Origin: a virus
Reading direction: 5' to 3' (one strand)
Virus record (IMG/VR): IMGVR_UViG_3300042446_001954
Location: 16,708 to 80,707 of that record
DNA length: 64,000 nucleotides
The translations under genes and the position numbers were made by a program. This document shows, piece after piece, positions 31,033 through 38,801 of the stretch. How positions within the stretch are numbered: the first letter of the stretch is position 1; the number at the start of each line of letters is the position of its first letter. A model generated the notes under the pieces. The model had not been told where the DNA came from. It ran no database searches and saw only the letters and a program-made list of their open reading frames with translations.

Positions 31033-32001
31033 ATGAAAGAAATGATTAAAGAAATTATCCGTGAAGAAATGGCTCGCGCACAGGAAAAGACTTATTACTT
31101 TATGGCAGGACTACCCCGTTCAGGTAGCACAATGCTCTCTGCGATTTTAAATCAAAATCCACGATTTTATTCTGGTCCCAGTTCTCCAGTAACTGGTTTG
31201 ATGATCATGTTAGAACAACAAATATCTCAAGATGAACTTTTCCGAGCATTTCCAAAAAATGAACAAGCTGGACAAATTATCGCAAATGTGATTAAACACT
31301 ATTATAGTGATGTTGAGGAACCGGTAATCTTTGACAAAAATCGGTCATGGGTCAACCGTATTCATTATATTCCAGGATACTTCGGATGTGAAGCTAAAAT
31401 TATTTGCCCAGTGAGAAACACCTCCGAAATCTTATCTTCATTCATCGCAATGCACAAGAGAAATCCATATGAAGTGAATGGTAAAATAAACTTTCTTGAT
31501 GAGATGCTTGTAAAGTCGAATATTTCACTCACTGATGAAAATCGTTGCCAACTACTTATGTCCGAAATGGGAATTGTTGGTCAGAGCTATACTGGTCTCA
31601 AACAAGCATTGATGGAAGGCAAACAAAAGAACCTTCATTTTGTAGAGTATGAGGACCTAGTTACAAATGCTGAAGCTACCATGCGAAAGTTATATGAATT
31701 TCTTGGTGAAGAATATTACGAAGCACACGATTATGAAAATTTAGAAAATGTGCATAAAGAAAATGACGCTGAAGTTTATGGCTTTTCGGACATGCACGAC
31801 ATTCGCAAATCGGTAGGAAAATCTGGAATTAATCCAGAAGAAATTCTTCCAGAATCAATACTTAAAGCATGTGAAGGTTCTGAATTTTGGAGATCAATTG
31901 AAGAAGATATAAATACCGGCGATACAACATATCAAGAATCTGTAACGGATGATGTTGATAATAACTCATCAACAAATAATGAAAAACTAATAGGAGCATA
32001 A
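31033..32001 (+). CDS. PAPS-dependent sulfotransferase
   Basis: A 322-residue protein with the 5'-phosphosulfate-binding loop GLPRSGSTML (residues 26-35) and a downstream CPVRNTSEILSSF segment, whose Arg and Ser correspond to the 3'-phosphate-binding residues of sulfotransferases. The family moves sulfate from PAPS to a hydroxyl or amino group on sugars, proteins or small molecules. The acidic tail (residues ~295-322, DDVDNNSSTNN) is unlike the core. The APS-kinase-like gene three genes downstream could supply PAPS. An AAAAGGAC ribosome site precedes the start. The acceptor is not evident. Confidence 0.75.
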   Translation: MKEMIKEIIREEMARAQEKTYYFMAGLPRSGSTMLSAILNQNPRFYSGPSSPVTGLMIMLEQQISQDELFRAFPKNEQAGQIIANVIKHYYSDVEEPVIFDKNRSWVNRIHYIPGYFGCEAKIICPVRNTSEILSSFIAMHKRNPYEVNGKINFLDEMLVKSNISLTDENRCQLLMSEMGIVGQSYTGLKQALMEGKQKNLHFVEYEDLVTNAEATMRKLYEFLGEEYYEAHDYENLENVHKENDAEVYGFSDMHDIRKSVGKSGINPEEILPESILKACEGSEFWRSIEEDINTGDTTYQESVTDDVDNNSSTNNEKLIGA

Positions 32002-32003
32002 AA

Positions 32004-32288
32004 ATGGAAACACCACGCACAATCGAACAAATTCGAGGCACTATTCGATCCGCTAGAGACAGCGTTTGGGTCATTACAGATGAAATCGAAAAACTGAATG
32101 CCGGCGGAACACCAAACGAAAATGCCAAAGGTAATATTGATCGTAACGTTTCGCATCTGAAGTTGGTCGTTTCTGATCAGGAAATAATCGATTCTGGTGA
32201 AGATATTGCTGACCTCACCGCAGCAATTACAACTGGTGAAGCAAAACTTGCCGAAGATATTTGGCCTGCGGACGAAGACACAGTTTAA
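32004..32288 (+). CDS. Hypothetical small acidic protein
   Basis: A 94-residue protein (TIEQIRGTIRSARDSVWVIT start) that is helix-rich, acidic towards its end (WPADEDTV) and without membrane or metal motifs. It has an AGGAG ribosome site inside the end of the sulfotransferase gene and starts two bases after it, so it is in the same operon. The sequence gives no family. A regulatory or accessory role in the cassette is possible only by association. Confidence 0.55.
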   Translation: METPRTIEQIRGTIRSARDSVWVITDEIEKLNAGGTPNENAKGNIDRNVSHLKLVVSDQEIIDSGEDIADLTAAITTGEAKLAEDIWPADEDTV

Positions 32289-32303
32289 AAACTGATTTAT
32301 ATT

Positions 32304-33065
32304 ATGGACAATATTGTTATTTTTACAGGTGGTTTTGATCCAATTCACAGTGGACATATTTCTTGCATTAAAGAAGCAAGAAAACTGGGTAGAGTCGTAA
32401 TCGGTTTAAACTCAGACGAATGGCTTACACGTAAAAAAGGTAAGCCATTTTTAACTTTCGAAGAGCGTAAAGCCGTTCTTGATGAGTTTAAAGACATTTT
32501 ATGTGTAATTGCTTTTGATGACTCAGATGACACAGCATCGGACGCTATTCGACAGGTTATGAATTTGTTTCCAAAAAACAAAATTATTTTTGTCAACGGC
32601 GGCGATAGAACAGAAGGCAATATTCCCGAACTGGAAGTTTTTCGTGACCAACCCAAAGTATCATTTCAATTCGGTATAGGCGGCCAAAATAAAAAAAATA
32701 GTTCCAGTTCTTTATTGTATGATTGGAATCAATCAACTGAAAAAAGAATTTGGGGCGATTCAAAGACCTATTACGACACTAAAGAGTCGAAGGTCAAAAG
32801 ATTGGTGATCGAGCCAGGTAAATCAATTTCGATGCAATATCACCTGAGAAGAAACGAATTCTGGTTCATCGAATCTGGTGCAGGAACAATATACACACTA
32901 GACGGTGAAAACATCATAAAACTGAAGACTATATATAAGCATGAAACCCATCATGTTTCTGTTGGTCAATGGCACATGATCAAAGCAGATACAGATGAAA
33001 AGCTGTGCATCATTGAAATTCAATATGGTAAATTATGTGAAGAAAAGGACATCGTAAGATTATGA
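32304..33065 (+). CDS. Cytidylyltransferase-type nucleotidyltransferase fused to a cupin
   Basis: Residues 1-~145 form a HIGH-type nucleotidylyltransferase: FTGGFDPIHSGH (His15, His18) and a SSSSLLYDW segment in place of the usual ISST. This fold makes CDP- or ADP-activated sugars, as in RfaE/HldE or TagD. Residues ~160-253 are a cupin like the C-terminal half of type II mannose-6-phosphate isomerase/GDP-mannose pyrophosphorylase: RLVIEPGKSISMQYHLRRNE, FWFIESGAGT, GQWH, IIEIQYG. The predicted product activates a sugar phosphate while the cupin isomerises or binds it. The ribosome site is weak. The next gene starts in its stop codon (ATGA). Confidence 0.7.
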   Translation: MDNIVIFTGGFDPIHSGHISCIKEARKLGRVVIGLNSDEWLTRKKGKPFLTFEERKAVLDEFKDILCVIAFDDSDDTASDAIRQVMNLFPKNKIIFVNGGDRTEGNIPELEVFRDQPKVSFQFGIGGQNKKNSSSSLLYDWNQSTEKRIWGDSKTYYDTKESKVKRLVIEPGKSISMQYHLRRNEFWFIESGAGTIYTLDGENIIKLKTIYKHETHHVSVGQWHMIKADTDEKLCIIEIQYGKLCEEKDIVRL

Positions 33066-33919
33066 AAAAAATTCTAGTAATGGGTCTTCCTGGTTCAGGA
33101 AAAACATATCTCGCAGAAAGACTTAAAAAGTATCTAGAAGATAATGGTGATATCATGAAGATATCACCTGGTAAAGTTTTAAATTGTGAAGGAATTCCAG
33201 ACCACTCAATCTGGAAAGTTAGTGTCGATTGGTTTAATGCAGACGAAGTTCGCAAAAGATTTAACGATTGGGATTTTAGTAAAGAAGGTCGCATTCGTCA
33301 AAGTATACGAATGTTTGAGTTTGCAATGAAGTGTAGTGGTGAATTTGTCATTTGCGACTTTGTTGCACCTCTACCAGAAATGCGTCACAATTTTAAAGCT
33401 GATTGGACGATTTGGATGGACACAATTGATGCTGGCAGATATGATGATACGAATAAAGCATTTGTACCACCAGATGTTTACGACTTTAGAATCACCGAAC
33501 AAAACGCAGAAAAATGGGTAGAATTCGTAGGCAACCACATACTTGAGGAGCGCCGTAGACCAAGATTCGATTGGCAAAAAGAAACTGTTCAAATGTTAGG
33601 TCGTTGGCAGCCATGGCATCCAGGCCACAGAGCATTGTTTAACCGTGCTATCGCTAAGACAGGTCAGGTAGTCATTCAAATTCGTGACTGTCAAGGATGG
33701 CAAGGTAGTAATCCATTCGCAATCGAGCAAGTTAAGAACTATATTCGCAGAGACTTAGATCCACTCTATCAAGGCCAATACGAAATTCAAGTTGTTCCTA
33801 ATATTGTAAATATTACCTACGGGCGTGACGTTGGTTATAAGATAGAACAAGAAGTTTTTACCGAAGAGGTACATTCAATCTCAGCCACAAAAATTCGAGA
33901 ACAAATGGGTTTAAAATAG
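33062..33919 (+). CDS. APS-kinase-like P-loop kinase fused to HxGH nucleotidylyltransferase
   Basis: Residues 1-~165 form a P-loop kinase: GLPGSGKT (8-15), FNADEVRKRFNDWDFSKEGR, VICDFVAPLPEMRH and GRYDDTNKAF, which is the pattern of adenylylsulfate-kinase-like proteins. Residues ~175-285 form a nucleotidylyltransferase with WQPWHPGH (His186, His189) and the closing ISATKIR (273-279). If the kinase is real, it would phosphorylate APS to PAPS, the donor used by the upstream sulfotransferase; the second half may activate a nicotinamide-type or sugar substrate or make APS. The exact substrate of either half cannot be proved from sequence. Confidence 0.66.
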   Translation: MKKILVMGLPGSGKTYLAERLKKYLEDNGDIMKISPGKVLNCEGIPDHSIWKVSVDWFNADEVRKRFNDWDFSKEGRIRQSIRMFEFAMKCSGEFVICDFVAPLPEMRHNFKADWTIWMDTIDAGRYDDTNKAFVPPDVYDFRITEQNAEKWVEFVGNHILEERRRPRFDWQKETVQMLGRWQPWHPGHRALFNRAIAKTGQVVIQIRDCQGWQGSNPFAIEQVKNYIRRDLDPLYQGQYEIQVVPNIVNITYGRDVGYKIEQEVFTEEVHSISATKIREQMGLK

Positions 33920-33953
33920 ACTCAAAAGCAAATTTACTGATGGCATAAATACT

Positions 33954-33961
33954 TGGTAGTT
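33954..33961 (+). promoter_or_regulatory. Late-promoter-like CATAAATA before gp13
   Basis: CATAAATA in a 61-base intergenic space, 19 bases before gp13. It separates the accessory cassette from the neck genes. Confidence 0.55.
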
Positions 33962-33980
33962 TTAAAAATAAGGTATAATA

Positions 33981-34757
33981 ATGCCATCAGTAACAAATAG
34001 ACAAACATTCAAAGAATACTGCTTACGTAGATTAGGTTTTCCAGTGATCGAAATCAATATTGACGACGACCAACTGGAAGACAGAATAGATGATGCGTTT
34101 TCATACTGGCAAGACTACCATTTTGACGCACTGCAAAAGGTGTATTACATCAAACAGCTTGACGCTACAGATATCACAAATAAATATATCAATATGTCAC
34201 CAAGCGTCACAAGAGATACAGGTAATAATGCAGTAAATATTGTCGGTGTAACAAGAGTATTTCCAATATCAGATTCGATCAACACAAATAATATGTTCGA
34301 TCTGCGTTATCAACTCCGTTTGAACGAACTGTACGACTTTACTTCTGCATCATATGTTAATTACACATTGACAATGCAACACCTACGTTCACTTGAGATC
34401 ATGTTTACGGGTGAAGTACCTATTCGATTCCAAAGACACATGCATAAGCTATTTTGTGATTGGGGTTGGGGCACAGCCGTAAAAGCCGGAGATGTAGTGA
34501 TTGCTGAATCATATGCAATGATTGATTCCGCACAATACGCATCGGTTTGGAATGACCGTTGGCTTAAAAAATATGCAACAGCCCTCATCAAAAGAACTTG
34601 GGGAAACAATCTTAAAAAGTTTGCCGGCGTACAACTTCCTGGTGGTGTTGTGCTGAACGGTGATAAGATTTATGAAGAAGCTATGGAAGAAATCAAAGAA
34701 TTAGAAGAAGAAATGACAAATAGCTATTCGTTACCAGTTGAATTCTATTTAAACTAA
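33981..34757 (+). CDS. gp13: Neck protein gp13
   Basis: A 258-residue protein of the T4 gp13 neck family. The opening TFKEYCLRRLGFPVIEINID and DDQLEDRIDDAFSYWQDYH are the family signature, and the ending SLPVEFYLN is typical of cyanophage-type members. In T4, gp13 and gp14 seal the filled head and form the connector to which the tail binds. It is slightly shorter than T4 gp13 (309 aa). A late-promoter-like CATAAATA at 33954 and an AAGG ribosome site precede it, and the stop overlaps the gp14 start by one base. Confidence 0.88.
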   Translation: MPSVTNRQTFKEYCLRRLGFPVIEINIDDDQLEDRIDDAFSYWQDYHFDALQKVYYIKQLDATDITNKYINMSPSVTRDTGNNAVNIVGVTRVFPISDSINTNNMFDLRYQLRLNELYDFTSASYVNYTLTMQHLRSLEIMFTGEVPIRFQRHMHKLFCDWGWGTAVKAGDVVIAESYAMIDSAQYASVWNDRWLKKYATALIKRTWGNNLKKFAGVQLPGGVVLNGDKIYEEAMEEIKELEEEMTNSYSLPVEFYLN

Positions 34758-35632
34758 TGCCTACTAATTCGTATTTCAATAACTATAATTCAAATCCGGA
34801 GCAAAGGCTCATCGAAGATTTGATGATTGAAACCATTAAAATTAATGGTGTGGATTGTTATTACATGACGAATGATAACGATGTTGCCAGAGATTTATTG
34901 TATGGTGAAGACCCACTGAAACGATTCACATCGGCCTATCCACTTGATCTATACATTACAAACGTAGATGGCTATGAAGGTGAACGGGAGTTTTTCTCTA
35001 AATTTGGTCTAGAAATTCGTAATAACATGTCTGTGATTGTATCTAAACGTACTTTTGCACGTTGGGTACCGCAGACATATAGCAGACCAAGAGAAGGTGA
35101 TTTGATTTATATACCGTTTTTCTCACAAACAGGTGAGATGTATGAAATCAAGTATGTAAATTATACAGAAGCATTCTACATTATGGGTAACAAATACCCA
35201 TATTTCTACAAGCTAGAGCTAGAGAAGTTCAAATATTCACAAGAAACAATCGATGTTGGTATTTCAGATATTGATGATGTTGTTAATCTAGATGCTTATA
35301 ATATAACATTGAACGTGTCAGCAAATGTAAACTCAAATAACTTCATTGTTGGTGAAAGAGTGCGTGCAAATAATTCAGCAAACAATGTTGGAACAGTTGT
35401 ATACTGGAATAGACCAGACGGTGTGTTGAAAATCACCGACACACTTGGAACTTTTGCAAATAACTCAATAATGCAAGGTGCAAATAGTAATGCAACATTT
35501 ACTATCTCATCAACACCAGACACTCTCTTAGACCCACAATCACGTGAAATGTATGATAATAAACTCATACAAACAGAGGCAACAGACTTTGTTGACTTAT
35601 CTGAAATTAATCCATTCGGTACACCAACATGA
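34757..35632 (+). CDS. gp14: Neck protein gp14
   Basis: A 291-residue protein with the gp14 pattern: EQRLIEDLMIETIKINGVD, YMTNDN, LYGEDPLKRFTSAY, GYEGEREFFSKFGLEI and PREGDLIYIPFF. It forms the neck ring with gp13 at the head-tail joint. A Gly/Asn-rich beta insertion (residues ~190-245) extends the C-terminal part. It overlaps gp13 by one base and gp15 by four bases, so the three neck and tail-completion genes are translationally coupled. Confidence 0.88.
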   Translation: MPTNSYFNNYNSNPEQRLIEDLMIETIKINGVDCYYMTNDNDVARDLLYGEDPLKRFTSAYPLDLYITNVDGYEGEREFFSKFGLEIRNNMSVIVSKRTFARWVPQTYSRPREGDLIYIPFFSQTGEMYEIKYVNYTEAFYIMGNKYPYFYKLELEKFKYSQETIDVGISDIDDVVNLDAYNITLNVSANVNSNNFIVGERVRANNSANNVGTVVYWNRPDGVLKITDTLGTFANNSIMQGANSNATFTISSTPDTLLDPQSREMYDNKLIQTEATDFVDLSEINPFGTPT

Positions 35633-36627
35633 GTTACGCATATCATAGAACAATTAGAAAAGTTGTTATCGCTTTTGGTAATCTTTTCAATGAAATTAAA
35701 TTATCAAGGTATGATGATAACGGAGTAGAGCAGGAGAATTTTCTTGTTCCAATTGTGTATGGTGGAAAAGAGAAATATGTTTCACGTTTAGACGGCGATC
35801 CAGAGTTGGACAAAAAAGTACAGATCACGTTACCTATTATGTCGTTTGAAATGACAAATATGACTTATGATCCTTCTCGTAAGTTAAACACCAACATGAA
35901 GACAACAGCACACTCTGGTCAATCTGGATCTACACTGGCGGTTTATAATCCAGTTCCATTTGATTTTGAATTCTCACTCTTTGCATATGTACGAAACATC
36001 GAAGATGGCGCGCAACTTATGGAAAAGATTCTTCCATACTTTACACCAGATTATACTGTAAGTGTTAATTTAGTTCCAGAGATGGGTATTGTTAAACAAT
36101 TACCTATTATACTAAAAGGTGTTACAAATGAAGTTGATTATGAGGGTGATTATAATTCAAAAGTTCGAAATGTTATCTGGACACTAACGTTCACTGTAAA
36201 AGGTTACCTGTACGGTGCAATTAGAGAACCTAAAATAGTCAGAACAGCAATCACAAACATACTTGATGATAACAAATTAAAATACAATACAGTAACGGCC
36301 ACAATGTCTTCTGGTGGGCTTGGTAATTATCAACTTGATGAAATTGTATACCAAGGTTACTCTTATGAAACTGCAACTGCAACAGCAAAAGTACGTTCTT
36401 GGTATAGCACCACACGTAAACTAGAATTAACAGATTTGAACGGTCACTTTGTAACTGGCACCGGTGTCAAAGGTTATACAACAAACACAACTTGGGTACC
36501 ATCATCTTTTGTGGCCACACCAATTAATACGGTTAGAGTGGAGATAAAACCTAATCCACTTAATGTTGTAATGCCTAACAACTATACATATACCACACAA
36601 ATAACAGAATTCCCCAATATTGTTTAA
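35629..36627 (+). CDS. gp15: Tail sheath stabiliser / completion protein gp15
   Basis: A 332-residue protein of the gp15 family, which caps the tail tube and sheath and joins the tail to the neck. It has the opening YHRTIRKVVIAFGNLFNEIK, then VPIVYGGKEKYVSRL, LPIMSFEMTNMTYDP and VPFDFEFSLFAYVRN. The C-terminal ~100 residues contain an extra beta-rich stretch (GNYQLDEIVYQGYSYETA) absent from T4 gp15 (272 aa). The start overlaps the gp14 stop as ATGA. Confidence 0.85.
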   Translation: MSYAYHRTIRKVVIAFGNLFNEIKLSRYDDNGVEQENFLVPIVYGGKEKYVSRLDGDPELDKKVQITLPIMSFEMTNMTYDPSRKLNTNMKTTAHSGQSGSTLAVYNPVPFDFEFSLFAYVRNIEDGAQLMEKILPYFTPDYTVSVNLVPEMGIVKQLPIILKGVTNEVDYEGDYNSKVRNVIWTLTFTVKGYLYGAIREPKIVRTAITNILDDNKLKYNTVTATMSSGGLGNYQLDEIVYQGYSYETATATAKVRSWYSTTRKLELTDLNGHFVTGTGVKGYTTNTTWVPSSFVATPINTVRVEIKPNPLNVVMPNNYTYTTQITEFPNIV

Positions 36628-36644
36628 GTACAATACACCAAAAA

Positions 36645-37067
36645 ATGTCCAAATTTGAAAACAGTATGAGTGAAATATTTGATGTGGTACCAAAGACCAT
36701 CGAAAAAACCGAACACTTACCCGCAAAAATAGAATCACAAGTTACCAAAAACCTTGATGGTGACCTCGATGATGATTATCAAGAATCGAGACAAACACTT
36801 AAAGAGTTGGTTGTAAAAGGTAATCAAGCAATCGACCATCTCCTTGCTATTGCATCAGAGACAGAACACCCACGTGCATTTGAAGTTGTTGCTACTCTCA
36901 TTAAGAATACAGCAGAAGCAAATGAAAAATTAATGGCGATGCAGAAGACCATTAGAGAACTAAAGAACATTAAGAAGAATGATTCTGGTTTTAATGTAGA
37001 CAAGGCCATTTTTGTAGGCTCAACTTCAGAACTTTCAAAATTGTTAAAAGCAAAGAATGCCGATTAA
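36645..37067 (+). CDS. gp16: Terminase small subunit gp16
   Basis: A 140-residue protein with the gp16 layout: an acidic N-terminal tail, a central helical region (KELVVKGNQAIDHLLAIASE) that forms the oligomerising coiled coil, and the C-terminal signature VDKAIFVGSTSELSKLLK. It recognises or regulates DNA for packaging and stimulates the gp17 ATPase. The start has only a weak ribosome site. Its last 11 bases overlap the gp17 start, a coupling found throughout T4-likes. Confidence 0.88.
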   Translation: MSKFENSMSEIFDVVPKTIEKTEHLPAKIESQVTKNLDGDLDDDYQESRQTLKELVVKGNQAIDHLLAIASETEHPRAFEVVATLIKNTAEANEKLMAMQKTIRELKNIKKNDSGFNVDKAIFVGSTSELSKLLKAKNAD

Positions 37068-38727
37068 TAATAAAGATTCTTACCGTGACAATCCGTTACT
37101 AAAAAGAGCCGGAGTTGAACACGCATATACACAGGAAGAAGTTGATGAGTACATAATGTGTGCCAAAGATCCTGTGTATTTTGCAATGAAATATATCAAG
37201 ATTGTCAACGTTGATCTAGGTCTCATTCCGTTTCGTATGTGGGAATTTCAAAAAGAAATGATTCGCACATACCATGAAAATCGTTTTTCAATTACAAAAT
37301 GTCCTCGTCAGGTCGGTAAAACAACCACATCAGTTGCATATCTTCTTTGGGTAACACTTTTCCAAGACTCACAAAACATTGCCGTTCTTGCTAACAAAGG
37401 CTCACTAGCCCGTGACATTCTAGCAAAGTATCAACTAGCATACGAAAACCTTCCTATGTGGCTCCAACAGGGTGTGGTGACATGGAACAAGGGTAATGTA
37501 GAACTTGAAAACGGGTCAAAAATTATTGCGGCATCCACATCAAGTTCAGCAGTTCGTGGTGGAGCATTCAACATTGTATTCTTGGACGAATTTGCATTCG
37601 TTCCGGCTAACATTGCCAATGAGTTTTTTAACTCTGTTTACCCTGTTATATCATCTGGTAAGACCACAAAAATTATCATTGTGTCAACACCTAATGGTAT
37701 GAATTTATTCTACAAATTGTGGATGGACGCTATTGGTAAGAAGAACGGTTACAAAACGTTTCAAATTCACTGGTCTATGGTTCCAGGTCGAGATGAAAAG
37801 TGGAAAGAAGAAACAATTGAGAACACGTCCGAAGAACAGTTTCGTCAGGAGTTTGAATGTGAATTCTTGGGTTCCACAAATACGCTTATCTCAGGATCAA
37901 AACTGGCTCAGTTGGTGTATCAAGAGCCAATTGCCAAACATGAGATGTTGCACATTTATGAATATCCAATTAAAGGTGATGAAGAACGTTCTGCTGACCA
38001 TATCTATGCTATCACAGTTGATCCAGCGGAAGGTAGAAACCTTGACGGTTCTGCATTCTCGGTATTTGACGTTTCATCGATACCATATCGTCAGGTCGCC
38101 AAATACAACTCATCATCCATTTCACCAGTTCTATTCCCAACTGTCATCTACAATACAGCGAAACTGTTCAATGATGCATACGTTCTAATAGAAATAAATA
38201 ATACACCTCAAATTGCCGACACTCTCCACCAAGACCTTGAGTATGAAAACGTGGTTAAGATTGAGACTGGAAACAAAAAAGCGCAGGCAATGGGTACAGG
38301 TTTTGGTCGTGGCATTCAGCTTGGTCTAAAAATGTCACCACAAGTTAAAAGGATTGGATGTTCCAACCTGAAAACTTTAATAGAAAATGACAAGTTAATT
38401 ATTAATGACTTTGATACCATCTCAGAATTAACAACTTTTGTGTCAAATCACAACAGTTTCAAAGCTGAAGAAGGTGCAAATGATGACATTGTGATGACTT
38501 TGGTTATGTTTGCATGGATGACAACCAACCAGTATTTTAAAGAAATTGTCAACCATGATTTGAGAAAGCAGATGCAGTTAGAAATGTTGAATCAATCAGA
38601 CGAAGAAATGCCATCTTTTGGTATCTTTGATGATGGTACTGATAAAAATTACATCGTAGAGAGTGGTGACGTTTGGCTTAAAAAAGAAGAAGATTCGAAT
38701 TCTCCTTCTAACTTTTTTATGTACTAA
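37057..38727 (+). CDS. gp17: Terminase large subunit gp17 (packaging ATPase-nuclease)
   Basis: A 556-residue DNA-packaging motor. Walker A is CPRQVGKTT (82-90), Walker B is NIVFLDEF (172-179), and the nuclease domain has the first acidic residue in TVDPAEGRN (Asp322). FRMWEFQKEMIRTYHENRF supplies the adenine-binding motif. The length is close to that of T4 gp17 (610 aa). The protein docks on the portal to translocate and cut concatemeric DNA. The ATG at 37057 lies inside the gp16 gene; the next gene begins 75 bases later behind a late-promoter-like motif. Confidence 0.95.
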   Translation: MPINNKDSYRDNPLLKRAGVEHAYTQEEVDEYIMCAKDPVYFAMKYIKIVNVDLGLIPFRMWEFQKEMIRTYHENRFSITKCPRQVGKTTTSVAYLLWVTLFQDSQNIAVLANKGSLARDILAKYQLAYENLPMWLQQGVVTWNKGNVELENGSKIIAASTSSSAVRGGAFNIVFLDEFAFVPANIANEFFNSVYPVISSGKTTKIIIVSTPNGMNLFYKLWMDAIGKKNGYKTFQIHWSMVPGRDEKWKEETIENTSEEQFRQEFECEFLGSTNTLISGSKLAQLVYQEPIAKHEMLHIYEYPIKGDEERSADHIYAITVDPAEGRNLDGSAFSVFDVSSIPYRQVAKYNSSSISPVLFPTVIYNTAKLFNDAYVLIEINNTPQIADTLHQDLEYENVVKIETGNKKAQAMGTGFGRGIQLGLKMSPQVKRIGCSNLKTLIENDKLIINDFDTISELTTFVSNHNSFKAEEGANDDIVMTLVMFAWMTTNQYFKEIVNHDLRKQMQLEMLNQSDEEMPSFGIFDDGTDKNYIVESGDVWLKKEEDSNSPSNFFMY

Positions 38728-38744
38728 CTATAAAACCATCAATT

Positions 38745-38752
38745 CATAAATA
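38745..38752 (+). promoter_or_regulatory. Late-promoter-like CATAAATA before gp18
   Basis: CATAAATA in the 74-base gap between gp17 and gp18, 49 bases before the sheath start. This allows independent strong expression of the abundant sheath. Confidence 0.55.
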
Positions 38753-38801
38753 TATTATAGGTTATTACTGCCAAATAACATTATAAAACAAGGAGAGTAA
38801 A

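Noticed and set aside
32280-32293. CAGTTT/AAACTG inverted repeat at the end of the small acidic gene
   Set aside because: The loop is too short and no T-run follows, so it is not a credible terminator or operator.
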